From contig NZ_JAVKGO010000001.1 in assembly GCF_031432315.1 (NCBI RefSeq), forward strand, positions 62,001-126,000: a DNA stretch of 64,000 nucleotides. The letters run 5' to 3'. Source of the stretch: Serpentinicella sp031432315. GTDB lineage: Bacteria; Bacillota; Clostridia; Peptostreptococcales; Natronincolaceae. Under the pieces are notes generated by a model, which was given only the letters and a program-made list of their open reading frames with translations, made no database searches and had not been told where the DNA came from. Positions 25,522 to 34,766 of the stretch are shown piece after piece. The translations under genes and the position numbers were made by a program. Every line of letters begins with the position of its first letter. Within the stretch, counting starts at the first letter, position 1.

Positions 25522-26542
25522 AGAAATTGTAGAAGACATAAAAAAAAATACATTTGAAAAAGTATACCTGTTTTATGGCGAAGAAGTATATTTAGTTAAG
25601 CATTTTGCAAACGAGTTGCGTAAAAAGGTTGTAAAAAATGAGTTTGAAGAATTAAACTATATAGAAATGGATGAAAAAGAGTTTTCAATAGATGATTTTG
25701 TGAATGCATCAGAGACATTGCCATTTATGTCAAATAAAAAACTTATTTTAATTAAGTACCCAGAGCTATTCAGCAGTAAAAAGAAACAACTTACTGATGA
25801 AGAAGAGGAACAGATAATATCTCAAATCAATAATATACCTGACACCACTTGTTTAGTATTTATTGCACAAAATGTAGATACTAGAAGAAAATTAACAAAA
25901 ACCATTAAAAAAAATGGAAAGATAATAGACTTTCAAAAATTACAGATTAGTGAATTGAAAAGGTGGATTGAAAAAAAGCTAAAAATTAAAGAAAAGATTA
26001 TCTCAAAAGATAATATTCAGTATTTAATTGAAAACCTAACCTACGTTCAAAAAAATAGCGAACAAACCTTATATGATGTAGATAATGAATTAAACAAACT
26101 TATTGCATATGTTGGCGAAAGAAAAGAGATAAACAGGGATGATATTGATAAGTTATATGTATCCTTATTACAAAACAATATTTTTATGCTTTTAGATCAT
26201 ATTGAAAGAAAAGACATACATAAGGCGATATTAGCACTAAATAATATCATTGTAAATGGTGAACCAATTATAAAAATTTTAGTTATGATGAGTAATCATA
26301 TAAGAAATTTATTAAAATCTAAATTATTATTAGAACAAGGTTACTCTTCGAAAATGATATCAAGTGAACTAAAATTACATCCTTTTGTCGCAAGCAAATG
26401 TGTAAATCAATCGAAATTATTTAAAATAAAAGAGTTAAAAAATTTAGTTGCTTTATCCTTGGATTTTGATTTTAAGATTAAACAAGGGCAAATTGATTCT
26501 GAATTAGCTTTAGAATTACTCATAATAGAAATGTGTAAATAA
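25511..26542 (+). CDS. holA: DNA polymerase III subunit delta
   Basis: Clamp-loader delta subunit that opens the beta sliding clamp. It is 343 aa, normal length. The AAA+-like fold begins near residue 12 (TFEKVYLFYGEEVYLVKHFA), with the typical LPFMSNKKLILIKYPE and TTCLVFIAQNVDTR segments, and a C-terminal helical collar (LIKILVMMSNHIRNLLK-like). ATG at 25511 follows GGAGG by five bases and lies within the last 11 bases of comEC, so the two are translationally coupled. The comEC-holA-rpsT order is typical of Firmicutes, with rpsT opposite. Confidence 0.93.
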   Translation: MSYKEIVEDIKKNTFEKVYLFYGEEVYLVKHFANELRKKVVKNEFEELNYIEMDEKEFSIDDFVNASETLPFMSNKKLILIKYPELFSSKKKQLTDEEEEQIISQINNIPDTTCLVFIAQNVDTRRKLTKTIKKNGKIIDFQKLQISELKRWIEKKLKIKEKIISKDNIQYLIENLTYVQKNSEQTLYDVDNELNKLIAYVGERKEINRDDIDKLYVSLLQNNIFMLLDHIERKDIHKAILALNNIIVNGEPIIKILVMMSNHIRNLLKSKLLLEQGYSSKMISSELKLHPFVASKCVNQSKLFKIKELKNLVALSLDFDFKIKQGQIDSELALELLIIEMCK

Positions 26543-26549
26543 TTTTAAA

Positions 26550-26577
26550 AAAGCGTACATTATTTAATGTACGCTTT
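26550..26577 (-). terminator. Terminator between holA and rpsT
   Basis: A 12-bp stem AAAGCGTACATT / AATGTACGCTTT with a 4-base loop. The T run is good only on the minus strand, so it mainly serves rpsT. Confidence 0.8.
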
Positions 26578-26615
26578 GTCTATGAAAAACCTGAGACACG
26601 GTTTTGTGTTATTTA

Positions 26616-26879
26616 CTATACAGCTTGGTTAACTCTTTTTGCAAATCTAGATACTTTTCTAGATGCTTTAGACTTATGAATAACATTTTTTGCAGCAGCT
26701 TGGTGTAACTTCTTCTCTACAACTTTTAACCTTGCTTGTGCATCTTCAAAATTTCCATTTGCTAATGCATCTTCAAATCTTTTGATTGCAGTTTTAAGTT
26801 GAGATTTGATTATTTTGTTTCTTGCTGTTTTCTTTGCAATAACTTTAATTCGCTTTTGAGCGGATTTAATATTTGCCAA
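26616..26879 (-). CDS. rpsT: 30S ribosomal protein S20
   Basis: Small-subunit protein binding 16S rRNA, very basic. The family start MANIKSAQKR identifies the initiation codon as TTG at 26879, six bases after GGGGGTG; a GTG three codons earlier lies inside that ribosome binding site. Length is 87 aa, exactly normal. It has its own promoter and terminator. In E. coli rpsT also starts at UUG and S20 represses its own translation, so similar control is possible here (inference). Confidence 0.96.
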   Translation of the reverse strand: MANIKSAQKRIKVIAKKTARNKIIKSQLKTAIKRFEDALANGNFEDAQARLKVVEKKLHQAAAKNVIHKSKASRKVSRFAKRVNQAV

Positions 26880-27210
26880 TTGATTCACCCCCTTATGTGG
26901 TCATTAACACAGTAATTCTACCAAAAAAACCTGCTGAATGCAATAAGAATTTATATATATATCTAATTTATTTCCGTTGGGCTGCTTAATTATACAGAAT
27001 AGCTTTTAAAATAAAATGCTTGATTGTTAAGTTGCGCAATTAAATCACTTTAAATTTGACAAATAAGTAGTGCAAAATTTTTCATTCATCATTTTTTGGA
27101 ATGCTATATTCTGTTCTGAAAAAGAAAATATATATTAGATATATATAATTAATAAATATGGCTATTTTGTCACATAATATACAATAAATTATGAAATGAG
27201 GTGAACTACA
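26880..27210. other. Divergent intergenic region between rpsT and gpr
   Basis: No gene. The left end holds the rpsT promoter. The right part, before gpr, contains CATAATA at 27173-27179, which resembles a forespore sigma-F/sigma-G -10 box, but I cannot find a convincing -35 box. The rest is AT-rich without strong structure. Confidence 0.5.
26915..26943 (-). promoter_or_regulatory. Promoter of rpsT
   Basis: On the minus strand TTGCAT (26938-26943) and TAGAAT (26915-26920) are exactly 17 bases apart, 36 bases before the TTG start. Confidence 0.8.
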
Positions 27211-28182
27211 GTGATACAGATAAGAACGGACCTTGCCATGGAAGCTAGAGAGTTGTATCAGGAAAAAAACAATAAAGAAGTTGAAGGTGTGGCTGTAGAT
27301 AGAGATGAACTAAACAATGCAACCATTACTCGAGTGGAGATTCTAGATGAACATGGTGTAGAAATCATGGGTAAAGAAAAAGGAAAATATATAACGATAG
27401 AATGTCCTTCACTACGAAAAGCCGATGCAGACCTTAAAGATGAAATAAGTAAACTATTAGCAAAAGAAATAAATCAATTGATTAATAAAAAAAATTTAAA
27501 AGCGTTAGTAGTTGGCTTAGGAAATTGGAATGTAACACCCGATGCATTAGGCCCTAAAGTTGTATCTAAAGTTTTTGTGACAAGACATCTATTTAAAATG
27601 TATAACAAAGATTCGGACAATGATATTAATGAAATAAGTGCAATTTCTCCTGGTGTAATGGGCACTACAGGTTTAGAAACAAGTGAAATAATAAAAGGAA
27701 TAGTCGAAAAGTCAAAACCCGATTTAGTAATTGCAGTTGATGCTTTAGCGTCAAGAAAAATGGAAAGGGTCAATACGACAATTCAGATATCAACATCGGG
27801 TATTAGCCCTGGATCTGGAGTTGGAAATAATAGAAAAGCGTTAAATGAATCCTACCTAGGAGTTCCGGTGATTGCTATAGGAGTTCCTACTGTTGTTGAT
27901 GCAGCAACACTCACAAATGATACAATTCAGCTTGTAATATCATCTATGACAAAAGAATCTAAACCAGGAACTGAATTCTATAATATGCTAGGACAACTTA
28001 AAGAAGAAGAAAAGTACCAATTAATGAAAGAAGCACTTGATCCATATGGAGCCAACTTGGTTGTAACACCTAAGGAGGTAGATGAAATTATAAATAATAT
28101 GGCACAAATAATTTCTAATTCAATAAATATAGCAATTCATCCATCAATCGATCTTAAAGATGTCAATCGATACATTAATTAG
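27211..28182 (+). CDS. gpr: Germination protease GPR
   Basis: Spore-specific endopeptidase that degrades small acid-soluble spore proteins when the spore germinates. It is 323 aa, within the normal range. The N-terminal region contains IRTDLAMEARE, matching the propeptide and self-cleavage region of the zymogen. Core motifs include VVGLGNWNVTPDALGPKV (about residues 95-115), ISPGVMGTTGLET, VIAVDALASRK and STSGISPGSGVGNNRK. The start is GTG after GAGGTG. Expression in the forespore is expected. This gene is direct evidence of sporulation. Confidence 0.96.
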   Translation: MIQIRTDLAMEARELYQEKNNKEVEGVAVDRDELNNATITRVEILDEHGVEIMGKEKGKYITIECPSLRKADADLKDEISKLLAKEINQLINKKNLKALVVGLGNWNVTPDALGPKVVSKVFVTRHLFKMYNKDSDNDINEISAISPGVMGTTGLETSEIIKGIVEKSKPDLVIAVDALASRKMERVNTTIQISTSGISPGSGVGNNRKALNESYLGVPVIAIGVPTVVDAATLTNDTIQLVISSMTKESKPGTEFYNMLGQLKEEEKYQLMKEALDPYGANLVVTPKEVDEIINNMAQIISNSINIAIHPSIDLKDVNRYIN

Positions 28183-28248
28183 TTAGAATAAAAATCTTGT
28201 ACCTTTCATATAAATTCGTAAGCAACTAATGAGAAAGGTGGGAGATTT

Positions 28249-29430
28249 TTGAATAAAATAAAAGAATTTATTACTAAGGACTACTATAACCTAATAATTG
28301 TTTTGTTAATTATAGTTATTTTGTTCCTGTCATTAAAAATTGTTATTGATCAAGGTGTGAGTTATTTTACCACAACAGAAAATAGAATAGACTTTCTTGA
28401 AACATCAATTAATCATACTTTTCCAGCAACACGAGATGAACAAAAAGAACCAATTATAAAAAAAGTTCAATCAAACCTATTAGGAATATTTTTCGGTATA
28501 GATGTTCAAGATCCAATAACCTATGCCCAAGTACAATTTCCGGCCTCGAGTTTACATCAGAACAATGAGAGTGTGAATGTTGCAAGTAGAAGTGGAACTA
28601 GAAAAAGTGAATTTAATATAAGAGAAGAAGCTGAGTTCGTTTTTGAAGAATTCAAAATTGAATCGGATACAAATACCGAAAAAAATATAGAAAATAATGA
28701 AGAAAGCAGTGAAAGTGGAGAAGAATTAGTGATAGATAGTCGAAAAAATATAGATTTACCAGATGTTAGAAAACCAGAAAAAATAAATTTTAAAGCTGAT
28801 AAACCTCAAATACTTATATACCATACTCATACTACAGAATCATATAAACCAGCCTCAGAAGGGAATTATCATTCTTTAAGAGAAGAATATAATGTCACGA
28901 CAATTGGTAGGATTATAACTGAAGAATTAGAGAAAAGAGGATTTAATGTCATACATGATACAACTTATCATGACTATCCATCCTATGGAGGTTCCTATGG
29001 AAGATCCTTAGAAACAGCTAAAGGAATACTGAAAAATAATGACTCTATTCAAGTTGTATTGGATGTTCACAGAGACGGGTATAATCATATTGACACCAAC
29101 CCGAATAGAGATCGTATAATTGAAAGTAATAGAGCTAAAATAAATGGTGAAACTACAACGAAATTTCAGTTTGTAGTAGGTCCTGATGCAGAAAATAGAA
29201 CTCAAATTGAAACTTTTGCAAATTTTATTACAGCCGTAGGCGAAGAAATGTATCCTGGATTTACTAAGCCTGTTTTAGTAAAACCCTATGGACGATACAA
29301 TCTGTTTTTGACAGATTATACTGCATTATTAGAGTTAGGAAGTAATGCTAATACAATAGAAGAAGCCAAAAGAAGCGCTATATATTTTGCAGATGTACTA
29401 GCTACGTCATTAGAAATCTTAGGTGAATAG
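28249..29430 (+). CDS. spoIIP: Stage II sporulation protein P
   Basis: Membrane-anchored peptidoglycan amidase/endopeptidase that, with SpoIID and SpoIIM, drives engulfment. A single N-terminal membrane segment (LIIVLLIIVILFLSLKIVI) is followed by a variable acidic linker. The catalytic domain starts near residue 185 with ILIYHTHTTESYKP, containing the zinc-binding His and Glu, then VVLDVHRDG and later TALLELGSNANTIEEAKRS. Length 393 aa is normal. The start is TTG after AAGGTGGGAG. It lies directly after gpr, the classical order. Confidence 0.95.
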   Translation: MNKIKEFITKDYYNLIIVLLIIVILFLSLKIVIDQGVSYFTTTENRIDFLETSINHTFPATRDEQKEPIIKKVQSNLLGIFFGIDVQDPITYAQVQFPASSLHQNNESVNVASRSGTRKSEFNIREEAEFVFEEFKIESDTNTEKNIENNEESSESGEELVIDSRKNIDLPDVRKPEKINFKADKPQILIYHTHTTESYKPASEGNYHSLREEYNVTTIGRIITEELEKRGFNVIHDTTYHDYPSYGGSYGRSLETAKGILKNNDSIQVVLDVHRDGYNHIDTNPNRDRIIESNRAKINGETTTKFQFVVGPDAENRTQIETFANFITAVGEEMYPGFTKPVLVKPYGRYNLFLTDYTALLELGSNANTIEEAKRSAIYFADVLATSLEILGE

Positions 29431-29469
29431 TTTAAAATAGCAAAAAATAGTAAACACTGTTAACTGGTG

Positions 29470-29703
29470 ATGAAAATGTTAAGAATGGAAAGAAAAAGGT
29501 TAATAAGAAAAAGAAAAAGAAGAATTAGATTGGTTATCACATCAATTTTTATCATGTTAATCGTAGGGATTGTTGCCGTAGACCAATCTACAGAAACAAA
29601 TAGACGAATAGTCCGTATTGAAAGAAATAATAATGAAATAACCTTGTTTATGTTAGGAAATGAAATTGATTTAAGCTTTATACGAATACTTAATAATTTA
29701 TAA
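29470..29703 (+). CDS. Small basic single-pass membrane protein
   Basis: Not recognised. The first 25 residues are extremely basic (MERKRLIRKRKRRIRL), followed by one hydrophobic segment (VITSIFIMLIVGIVAV) and a short polar tail. The Arg/Lys block suggests an N-in orientation. ATG at 29470 (77 aa) or the GTG just before it is possible; the ribosome binding site is weak (CTGGTG), and a Met at 29479 or 29488 could also serve. It occupies the place held in Bacillus by yqxA, between spoIIP and lepA, but I see no convincing sequence resemblance. It may be translated with spoIIP. Confidence 0.62.
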   Translation: MKMLRMERKRLIRKRKRRIRLVITSIFIMLIVGIVAVDQSTETNRRIVRIERNNNEITLFMLGNEIDLSFIRILNNL

Positions 29704-29780
29704 ACGCAAATCAATGTAATTTTACTATACCTTAAACTCGGGTAATTATAGTTAGCAATTACACAACTATACAATATCCA

Positions 29781-29815
29781 TTTAAAAATGCCGAAAATAT
29801 TTCGGCATTTTTAAA
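29781..29815. terminator. Terminator after the spoIIP group
   Basis: A 16-bp perfect stem TTTAAAAATGCCGAAA / TTTCGGCATTTTTAAA with a 3-base loop and embedded T run. Confidence 0.85.
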
Positions 29816-29937
29816 GTTATATATATAAATAATTATCGACTTTTTTGCTTAACAACACTAAAACCTACCAACAAAGTATATAATGTGATATAATTTAAAA
29901 GATTGTTTATACGTATTAAAAAAGGAGCGATTTTTAC

Positions 29938-31743
29938 ATGCCAAGTGATAAACAAAAGCAAATTAGAAACTTTTCAATTATTGCCCATATAGATCACGGA
30001 AAATCTACCTTGGCTGATAGACTTATAGAATCGACAGGTTTAGTAAGTGAACGAGAGATGCAAGAACAGTTACTTGATAATATGGATCTTGAGAGAGAAC
30101 GTGGTATTACAATAAAACTGCAAAATATTAGATTAATCTATCAAGCCAAAGACGGTGAAGAGTATTATTTAAATTTAATCGATACTCCTGGGCATGTAGA
30201 CTTTAACTATGAAGTTTCAAGGAGTTTAGCTGCGTGTGAGGGTGCGATATTAGTTGTTGATGCAGCTCAAGGAATTGAAGCACAAACATTAGCAAATGTT
30301 TATTTAGCATTAGAACAAGATTTAGAGATAATACCCGTAATAAATAAAATAGATTTACCAAGTGCCAGGCCCGATGAAATTAAGAAAGAGATTGAAGATG
30401 TCATAGGACTAGAAGCAGATGATGCACCACTAATTTCAGCAAAAGATGGTTTAAATATTACAGATGTATTAGAAGCAATTGTAAAAAAAGTTCCAGCACC
30501 TGCGGGAAATGTAGATGAACCATTAAAGGCACTGATATTTGATTCTTACTATGACAACTACAAAGGTGTTGTAGCATACGTAAGAATCAAAGAAGGAACA
30601 TTGAAAAAAGGGACAAAAATCAAAATGATGGCTACTAATAAAATTTTCGAGGTAACAGAAGTAGGAATAATGTCGCCTAATCAAATAGAAGTAGATACTT
30701 TAAATCCTGGAGATGTCGGATATGTAGCCGCTAGTATAAAAGACGTAAGAAACTGTAGAGTCGGTGATACAATTACTGAAGCGGATAATCCAACAGATTC
30801 TCCATTGCCAGGGTATAGAAAAGTCTCATCAATGGTGTATTGTGGAATATACCCTGCTGAAGGAGAAAAATATGAAGATATCAGAGATGCACTTGAGAAA
30901 CTACAGGTAAATGATGCTGCACTAGTGTTTGAACCAGAGACTTCAGCAGCCTTAGGCTTTGGTTTTAGATGTGGATTTTTAGGTCTACTACATATGGAGA
31001 TTGTTCAAGAAAGACTAGAACGAGAATTTAATTTAGACTTAGTTACAACTGCACCAAGTGTTATTTATAGGGTAACAAAAACCAATAATGAGGTTATAAT
31101 GATACAGAACCCAGCAAACTTACCAGATCCTCAAGAGATATTAAAAATGGAAGAACCTATTGTAAAAGCAGATATAATGGTTCCAACTACATATGTAGGT
31201 GCTGTGATGGATCTTTGTCAAGATCGACGGGGGCAAATGAAGAATATGGAGTACATAGAAGAAACAAGAGTTGTTCTTCACTATGAACTACCATTAAATG
31301 AAGTAATATATGATTTTTTTGATGCACTTAAATCAAAAACAAAAGGTTATGGGTCATTAGATTATGAGTTTATAGGCTACAATGAGTCTAAACTTGTTAA
31401 GTTAGATATTTTAATTAATTCAGAACAAGTTGATGCCCTTTCATTTATCGTACATGATACTAAAGCTTATGCAAGAGGTAAAGCTATGTGTGAAAAGTTA
31501 AAGGATGAAATACCGAGACATCAATTTGCAGTACCAGTACAAGCATCTATTGGCAATAAAGTTATTGCAAGAGAGACAATTAGAGCTTTACGAAAAGACG
31601 TGTTATCTAAGTGTTACGGAGGAGATATCTCCAGGAAGAAAAAATTATTAGAAAAACAAAAAGAAGGTAAAAAAAGAATGAGACAAGTGGGGAATGTAGA
31701 AGTACCACAAAAAGCATTTATGTCAGTTTTAAAATTAGATTAA
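29938..31743 (+). CDS. lepA: Elongation factor 4 (LepA)
   Basis: Ribosome-associated GTPase thought to remodel stalled elongation or initiation complexes. It is 601 aa, normal. The G domain has AHIDHGKSTLADR, RERGITI, DTPGHVDF and NKIDLPSA. EF-G-like domains and the family-specific C-terminal domain follow, ending KKRMRQVGNVEVPQKAF. ATG follows AAAGGAGCG. A TATAAT at 29889-29894 suggests its own promoter. It is followed by a terminator before hemW. Confidence 0.97.
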   Translation: MPSDKQKQIRNFSIIAHIDHGKSTLADRLIESTGLVSEREMQEQLLDNMDLERERGITIKLQNIRLIYQAKDGEEYYLNLIDTPGHVDFNYEVSRSLAACEGAILVVDAAQGIEAQTLANVYLALEQDLEIIPVINKIDLPSARPDEIKKEIEDVIGLEADDAPLISAKDGLNITDVLEAIVKKVPAPAGNVDEPLKALIFDSYYDNYKGVVAYVRIKEGTLKKGTKIKMMATNKIFEVTEVGIMSPNQIEVDTLNPGDVGYVAASIKDVRNCRVGDTITEADNPTDSPLPGYRKVSSMVYCGIYPAEGEKYEDIRDALEKLQVNDAALVFEPETSAALGFGFRCGFLGLLHMEIVQERLEREFNLDLVTTAPSVIYRVTKTNNEVIMIQNPANLPDPQEILKMEEPIVKADIMVPTTYVGAVMDLCQDRRGQMKNMEYIEETRVVLHYELPLNEVIYDFFDALKSKTKGYGSLDYEFIGYNESKLVKLDILINSEQVDALSFIVHDTKAYARGKAMCEKLKDEIPRHQFAVPVQASIGNKVIARETIRALRKDVLSKCYGGDISRKKKLLEKQKEGKKRMRQVGNVEVPQKAFMSVLKLD

Positions 31744-31751
31744 CCAAATGG

Positions 31752-31799
31752 ACCAGTCAGTGGGCAATGTTTTATAAATTCCCGTTTGACTGGTTTTTA
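31752..31799 (+). terminator. Terminator after lepA
   Basis: The stem ACCAGTCA / TGACTGGT is extended by GGG/CCC after a small internal loop and followed by TTTTT. It ends 29 bases before hemW. Confidence 0.8.
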
Positions 31800-31827
31800 T
31801 AAAAAGATTATAGAAAAGGTGTTATTT

Positions 31828-32967
31828 ATGGAGAAGATTGGGTTATATGTACATATCCCATTTTGTGAGAAGAAATGCTATTATTGCGATTTTAACTCTT
31901 TAATCGCACATGATAAGGATATTAATAAGTATATAACTGCTTTAACTAAAGAGATGGCCTTAATGAAGGAACAATATCAAAATAAATACAAGATGGAAAC
32001 AATATTCATTGGTGGTGGTACACCTTCTCTACTTACAAATGAGAATATAGAAATAGTAATAAACAATATTCATAAGTATTTTACAGTTTCTTCAGATGCA
32101 GAGATTTCAATTGAAGTGAACCCAGGAACAGTAACAAAAGAAAAATTAATGCAATATCTGAAATTAGGAATAAATAGACTTAGTTTTGGGTTACAATCTA
32201 CTAATAGTAAAAGATTAAAAGAAATTGGACGCATACATACTTTTGAACAATACTATAATAACGTCCATAACGCAAAACTAGTAGGGTTTAAAAACATTAA
32301 TACAGATTTAATATTTGCATTGCCTAACCAAACCATAGAAGAATGGACTTTGGGTCTGAAACGTATAGTAGATTTAGGAATACCTCATATATCTGCATAT
32401 AGTCTAATTATAGAAGAAGGAACACCATTTTATATGTGGAGGGAAGATGGCAAACTTTATCAGCCCGACGAGGATGTAGAGTTAAACATGTATAGAGAGG
32501 CAATAGCTCTACTAAAAGACAAAGGATATATACATTATGAAATATCCAATTTTGCTCTGCCTGACTTAGCGTGTCGGCATAATATAAATTATTGGCGCAA
32601 TGGACAATACTTAGGTCTTGGCGTAAGTGCCCATTCTCACATTAATAACCAGCGATTTAGCAATAAAAATAATATAGAAGAATACATTCACGATATTGAT
32701 TATGGAATTGCACCTTTAGAATCTTGTGAGAAAATTACTGTAAACGATCAAATAAGTGAAACAATGTTTTTAGGGCTACGTTTGCTATCGGGGATACAAA
32801 TTAGCGAATTTAAGAATAGATTTGGTAAGAGCCCTTTTGAAATCTACGAAGACAAGTTAACAATACTCCAAAACAGAGGACTGGTTAACATCAGTGAGGA
32901 TAAAATATGCCTAACACACGATGGTGTTTATTTATCTAATGTTGTATTTCGAGAGTTGCTATTATAA
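31828..32967 (+). CDS. hemW: Radical SAM haem chaperone/coproporphyrinogen oxidase-like protein HemW
   Basis: Radical SAM protein of 379 aa. The cluster motif HIPFCEKKCYYCDF has Cys spaced C-x3-C-x2-C, with the further Phe that is typical of HemW rather than the oxidase HemN. FIGGGTPSLL and EVNPGTVT follow, then LSFGLQS and the HemN C-terminal domain. HemW delivers haem to target enzymes. I chose the ATG at 31828 after AAAGGTG because the frame upstream overlaps the lepA terminator and this start gives the standard protein. Its position before hrcA is the conserved Firmicutes order. Confidence 0.93.
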   Translation: MEKIGLYVHIPFCEKKCYYCDFNSLIAHDKDINKYITALTKEMALMKEQYQNKYKMETIFIGGGTPSLLTNENIEIVINNIHKYFTVSSDAEISIEVNPGTVTKEKLMQYLKLGINRLSFGLQSTNSKRLKEIGRIHTFEQYYNNVHNAKLVGFKNINTDLIFALPNQTIEEWTLGLKRIVDLGIPHISAYSLIIEEGTPFYMWREDGKLYQPDEDVELNMYREAIALLKDKGYIHYEISNFALPDLACRHNINYWRNGQYLGLGVSAHSHINNQRFSNKNNIEEYIHDIDYGIAPLESCEKITVNDQISETMFLGLRLLSGIQISEFKNRFGKSPFEIYEDKLTILQNRGLVNISEDKICLTHDGVYLSNVVFRELLL

Positions 32968-32983
32968 AAATATATAAAGTGAC

Positions 32984-33012
32984 TTGACAAAAATTATATG
33001 AAATGATATTTT
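32984..33012 (+). promoter_or_regulatory. Promoter of the heat-shock operon
   Basis: A perfect TTGACA (32984-32989) and TATTTT (33007-33012) are 17 bases apart, directly upstream of the CIRCE operator. Confidence 0.75.
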
Positions 33013-33025
33013 ATAGTCATAATAA

Positions 33026-33052
33026 TTAGCACTCATTTAAAGTGAGTGCTAA
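33026..33052 (+). promoter_or_regulatory. CIRCE operator
   Basis: A perfect CIRCE: TTAGCACTC, nine bases, GAGTGCTAA. It is the binding site of HrcA, encoded next, and lies just after the promoter, so HrcA with GroEL feedback should repress the whole operon. Confidence 0.98.
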
Positions 33053-33070
33053 TAATGTAAGGTGATTCTA

Positions 33071-34102
33071 ATGAAATTAAATGAAAGAAAGACTTTAATC
33101 TTACAGGCTATTATACAGGATTATATACAGTCAGCGGAGCCAGTAGGTTCCAGAACCTTATCCAAGAAGTATGAATTGGGTGTTAGTCCTGCAACAATAC
33201 GAAATGAAATGTCGGACTTAGAAGAATTAGGTTATTTGAAACAACCTCATACCTCATCAGGAAGAATTCCATCTGATAAAGGATATAGACTGTATGTTGA
33301 TAAACTTATGGAGACGCAAAAAAATGCAGTGCTCCATAACCAACAAATTAATACAGATATAATGCGTAAATTTGGTGAAGTAGAACAGTTGCTTGAATAT
33401 AGTTCTAAAATTATATCTCAGCTAACAAACTACACTTCAATTGTTTTAGCACCACAAATACAAGAAAATAAAATAAAACACATTCAACTAATACCAATTG
33501 ATAGCAATAGTATATTGGCTGTGATCGTAACAGAAACTGGTGTTATAAGAAATCCAATTTTACGAATTAGAGAAAGGATTTCACCGGATACTTTAGAACA
33601 AATTTCAAACTTCATTAATACCAAGGTTCAGGGAAAAACAATAAAAGAAATAGAAAAGGTTCTTTTAACTGAAATACAATATGAGTTAAGACAATATTCA
33701 GATGTCATTGAAACATTAGTGCCTGAACTAGCTAATGTGATAGAAGCAGTTAACGACTACGGGTTATACCTTAGTGGCACAACCAATATTTTTAACTTTC
33801 CAGAATTTAATGATTTGTTCAAAGCAAAAGCATTCTTAACAATGCTTGAGGAACGACAGCTTCTAAGCAGTCTAATTACAACAGCTAATGACAATAAATT
33901 AAACATCTCAATTGGTAGTGAGAATATGCATAAAGAAGCAAGCGAATGTAGTTTAGTAACAGCTACTTATGAAATTGAAGGTAGTGTTGTAGGTTGGTTA
34001 ACTGTTATAGGCCCGACGAGAATGGACTATTCAAATGTAGTAAGTTCGATGATTCATTTAAGTGGGCATATTAATAGTTTATTAACAAAAAGGTACAAAT
34101 AA
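33071..34102 (+). CDS. hrcA: Heat-inducible transcription repressor HrcA
   Basis: Repressor that binds CIRCE and is kept active by GroEL. It is 343 aa, normal. The N-terminal winged helix shows SAEPVGSRTLSKKYELGVSP and IRNEMSDLEELGYLKQPHTS, ending SSGRIPSDKGYR. The rest is the GAF-like dimerisation region, with TLEQISNF and a conserved SVVGWLTVIGPTRMDYSNVV near the C-terminus. ATG at 33071 follows AAGGTGAT; a few upstream codons in frame are not needed. First gene of hrcA-grpE-dnaK-dnaJ, self-regulated through the CIRCE site 18 bases upstream. Confidence 0.97.
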   Translation: MKLNERKTLILQAIIQDYIQSAEPVGSRTLSKKYELGVSPATIRNEMSDLEELGYLKQPHTSSGRIPSDKGYRLYVDKLMETQKNAVLHNQQINTDIMRKFGEVEQLLEYSSKIISQLTNYTSIVLAPQIQENKIKHIQLIPIDSNSILAVIVTETGVIRNPILRIRERISPDTLEQISNFINTKVQGKTIKEIEKVLLTEIQYELRQYSDVIETLVPELANVIEAVNDYGLYLSGTTNIFNFPEFNDLFKAKAFLTMLEERQLLSSLITTANDNKLNISIGSENMHKEASECSLVTATYEIEGSVVGWLTVIGPTRMDYSNVVSSMIHLSGHINSLLTKRYK

Positions 34103-34176
34103 CATATAAAGTGCGAAGTGCTTAGGCGTTTTGCACTCTATCTTTGTTTTTATTATAAAAGGGTAGGTGATCTAAA

Positions 34177-34725
34177 ATGAATCAAGAAAAAAGTAAAGAA
34201 GTGATAGAAGAGGAAGTTGAGAGTGAGTTAGAAGCAACTGAATCTGAAATTCAAGAGCAACAAGAAGATCAAGAAGACAATAAACTTGAAAAATTATTAG
34301 AAGAAAAAGAAAAAGAAAACATAGAATTAAACAACAAGTATCAAAGACTACAAGCAGATTTTATCAACTTTAAAAAGAGAACAGAGAAAGAAAAGAGTGA
34401 CATATACCTATACGCTGCAGAAGATATGGCTCTAGAGCTTTTAGGTATTATCGATGGATTAGAAAGAGCTATTGACTCACAGAAGGAAGAGACTAGTTTC
34501 GGTGAGGGAATAAAGATGATACTTAAACAGTTAAAAGATATCCTACATAAGCATGGCATTAAGGAAATAGAGGCAATGGGACAACCGTTTGATCTTAACT
34601 TTCATCATGCAGTTATGAAAGAAGAATATGATGGAGAAAAAGACATCGTAATAGAAGTTTTTCAAAAAGGTTACACAATACATAAAAAAGTATTGCGTCC
34701 AGCTATGGTTAAAGTTTCTGAATAA
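34177..34725 (+). CDS. grpE: Nucleotide exchange factor GrpE
   Basis: DnaK cochaperone that releases ADP. It is 182 aa. The first 50 residues are acidic low complexity (EEEVESELEATESEIQEQQE), followed by the long coiled-coil dimer helix (NKYQRLQADFINFKKRTEKE), then the beta domain with GVEAMGQPFD-like IEAMGQPFDLNFHHAVM and YTIHKKVLRPAMVKVSE. ATG follows GGGTAGGTG. Second gene of the CIRCE operon. Confidence 0.96.
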   Translation: MNQEKSKEVIEEEVESELEATESEIQEQQEDQEDNKLEKLLEEKEKENIELNNKYQRLQADFINFKKRTEKEKSDIYLYAAEDMALELLGIIDGLERAIDSQKEETSFGEGIKMILKQLKDILHKHGIKEIEAMGQPFDLNFHHAVMKEEYDGEKDIVIEVFQKGYTIHKKVLRPAMVKVSE

Positions 34726-34766
34726 TAATTTTAAATATAAAACAATAAATTTGGAGGAGGATATAT

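Noticed and set aside
27173..27179. Sigma-F/G type promoter for gpr
   Set aside because: CATAATA fits the -10 box, but no acceptable -35 box is found at 17-18 bases, so I do not list it as a promoter.
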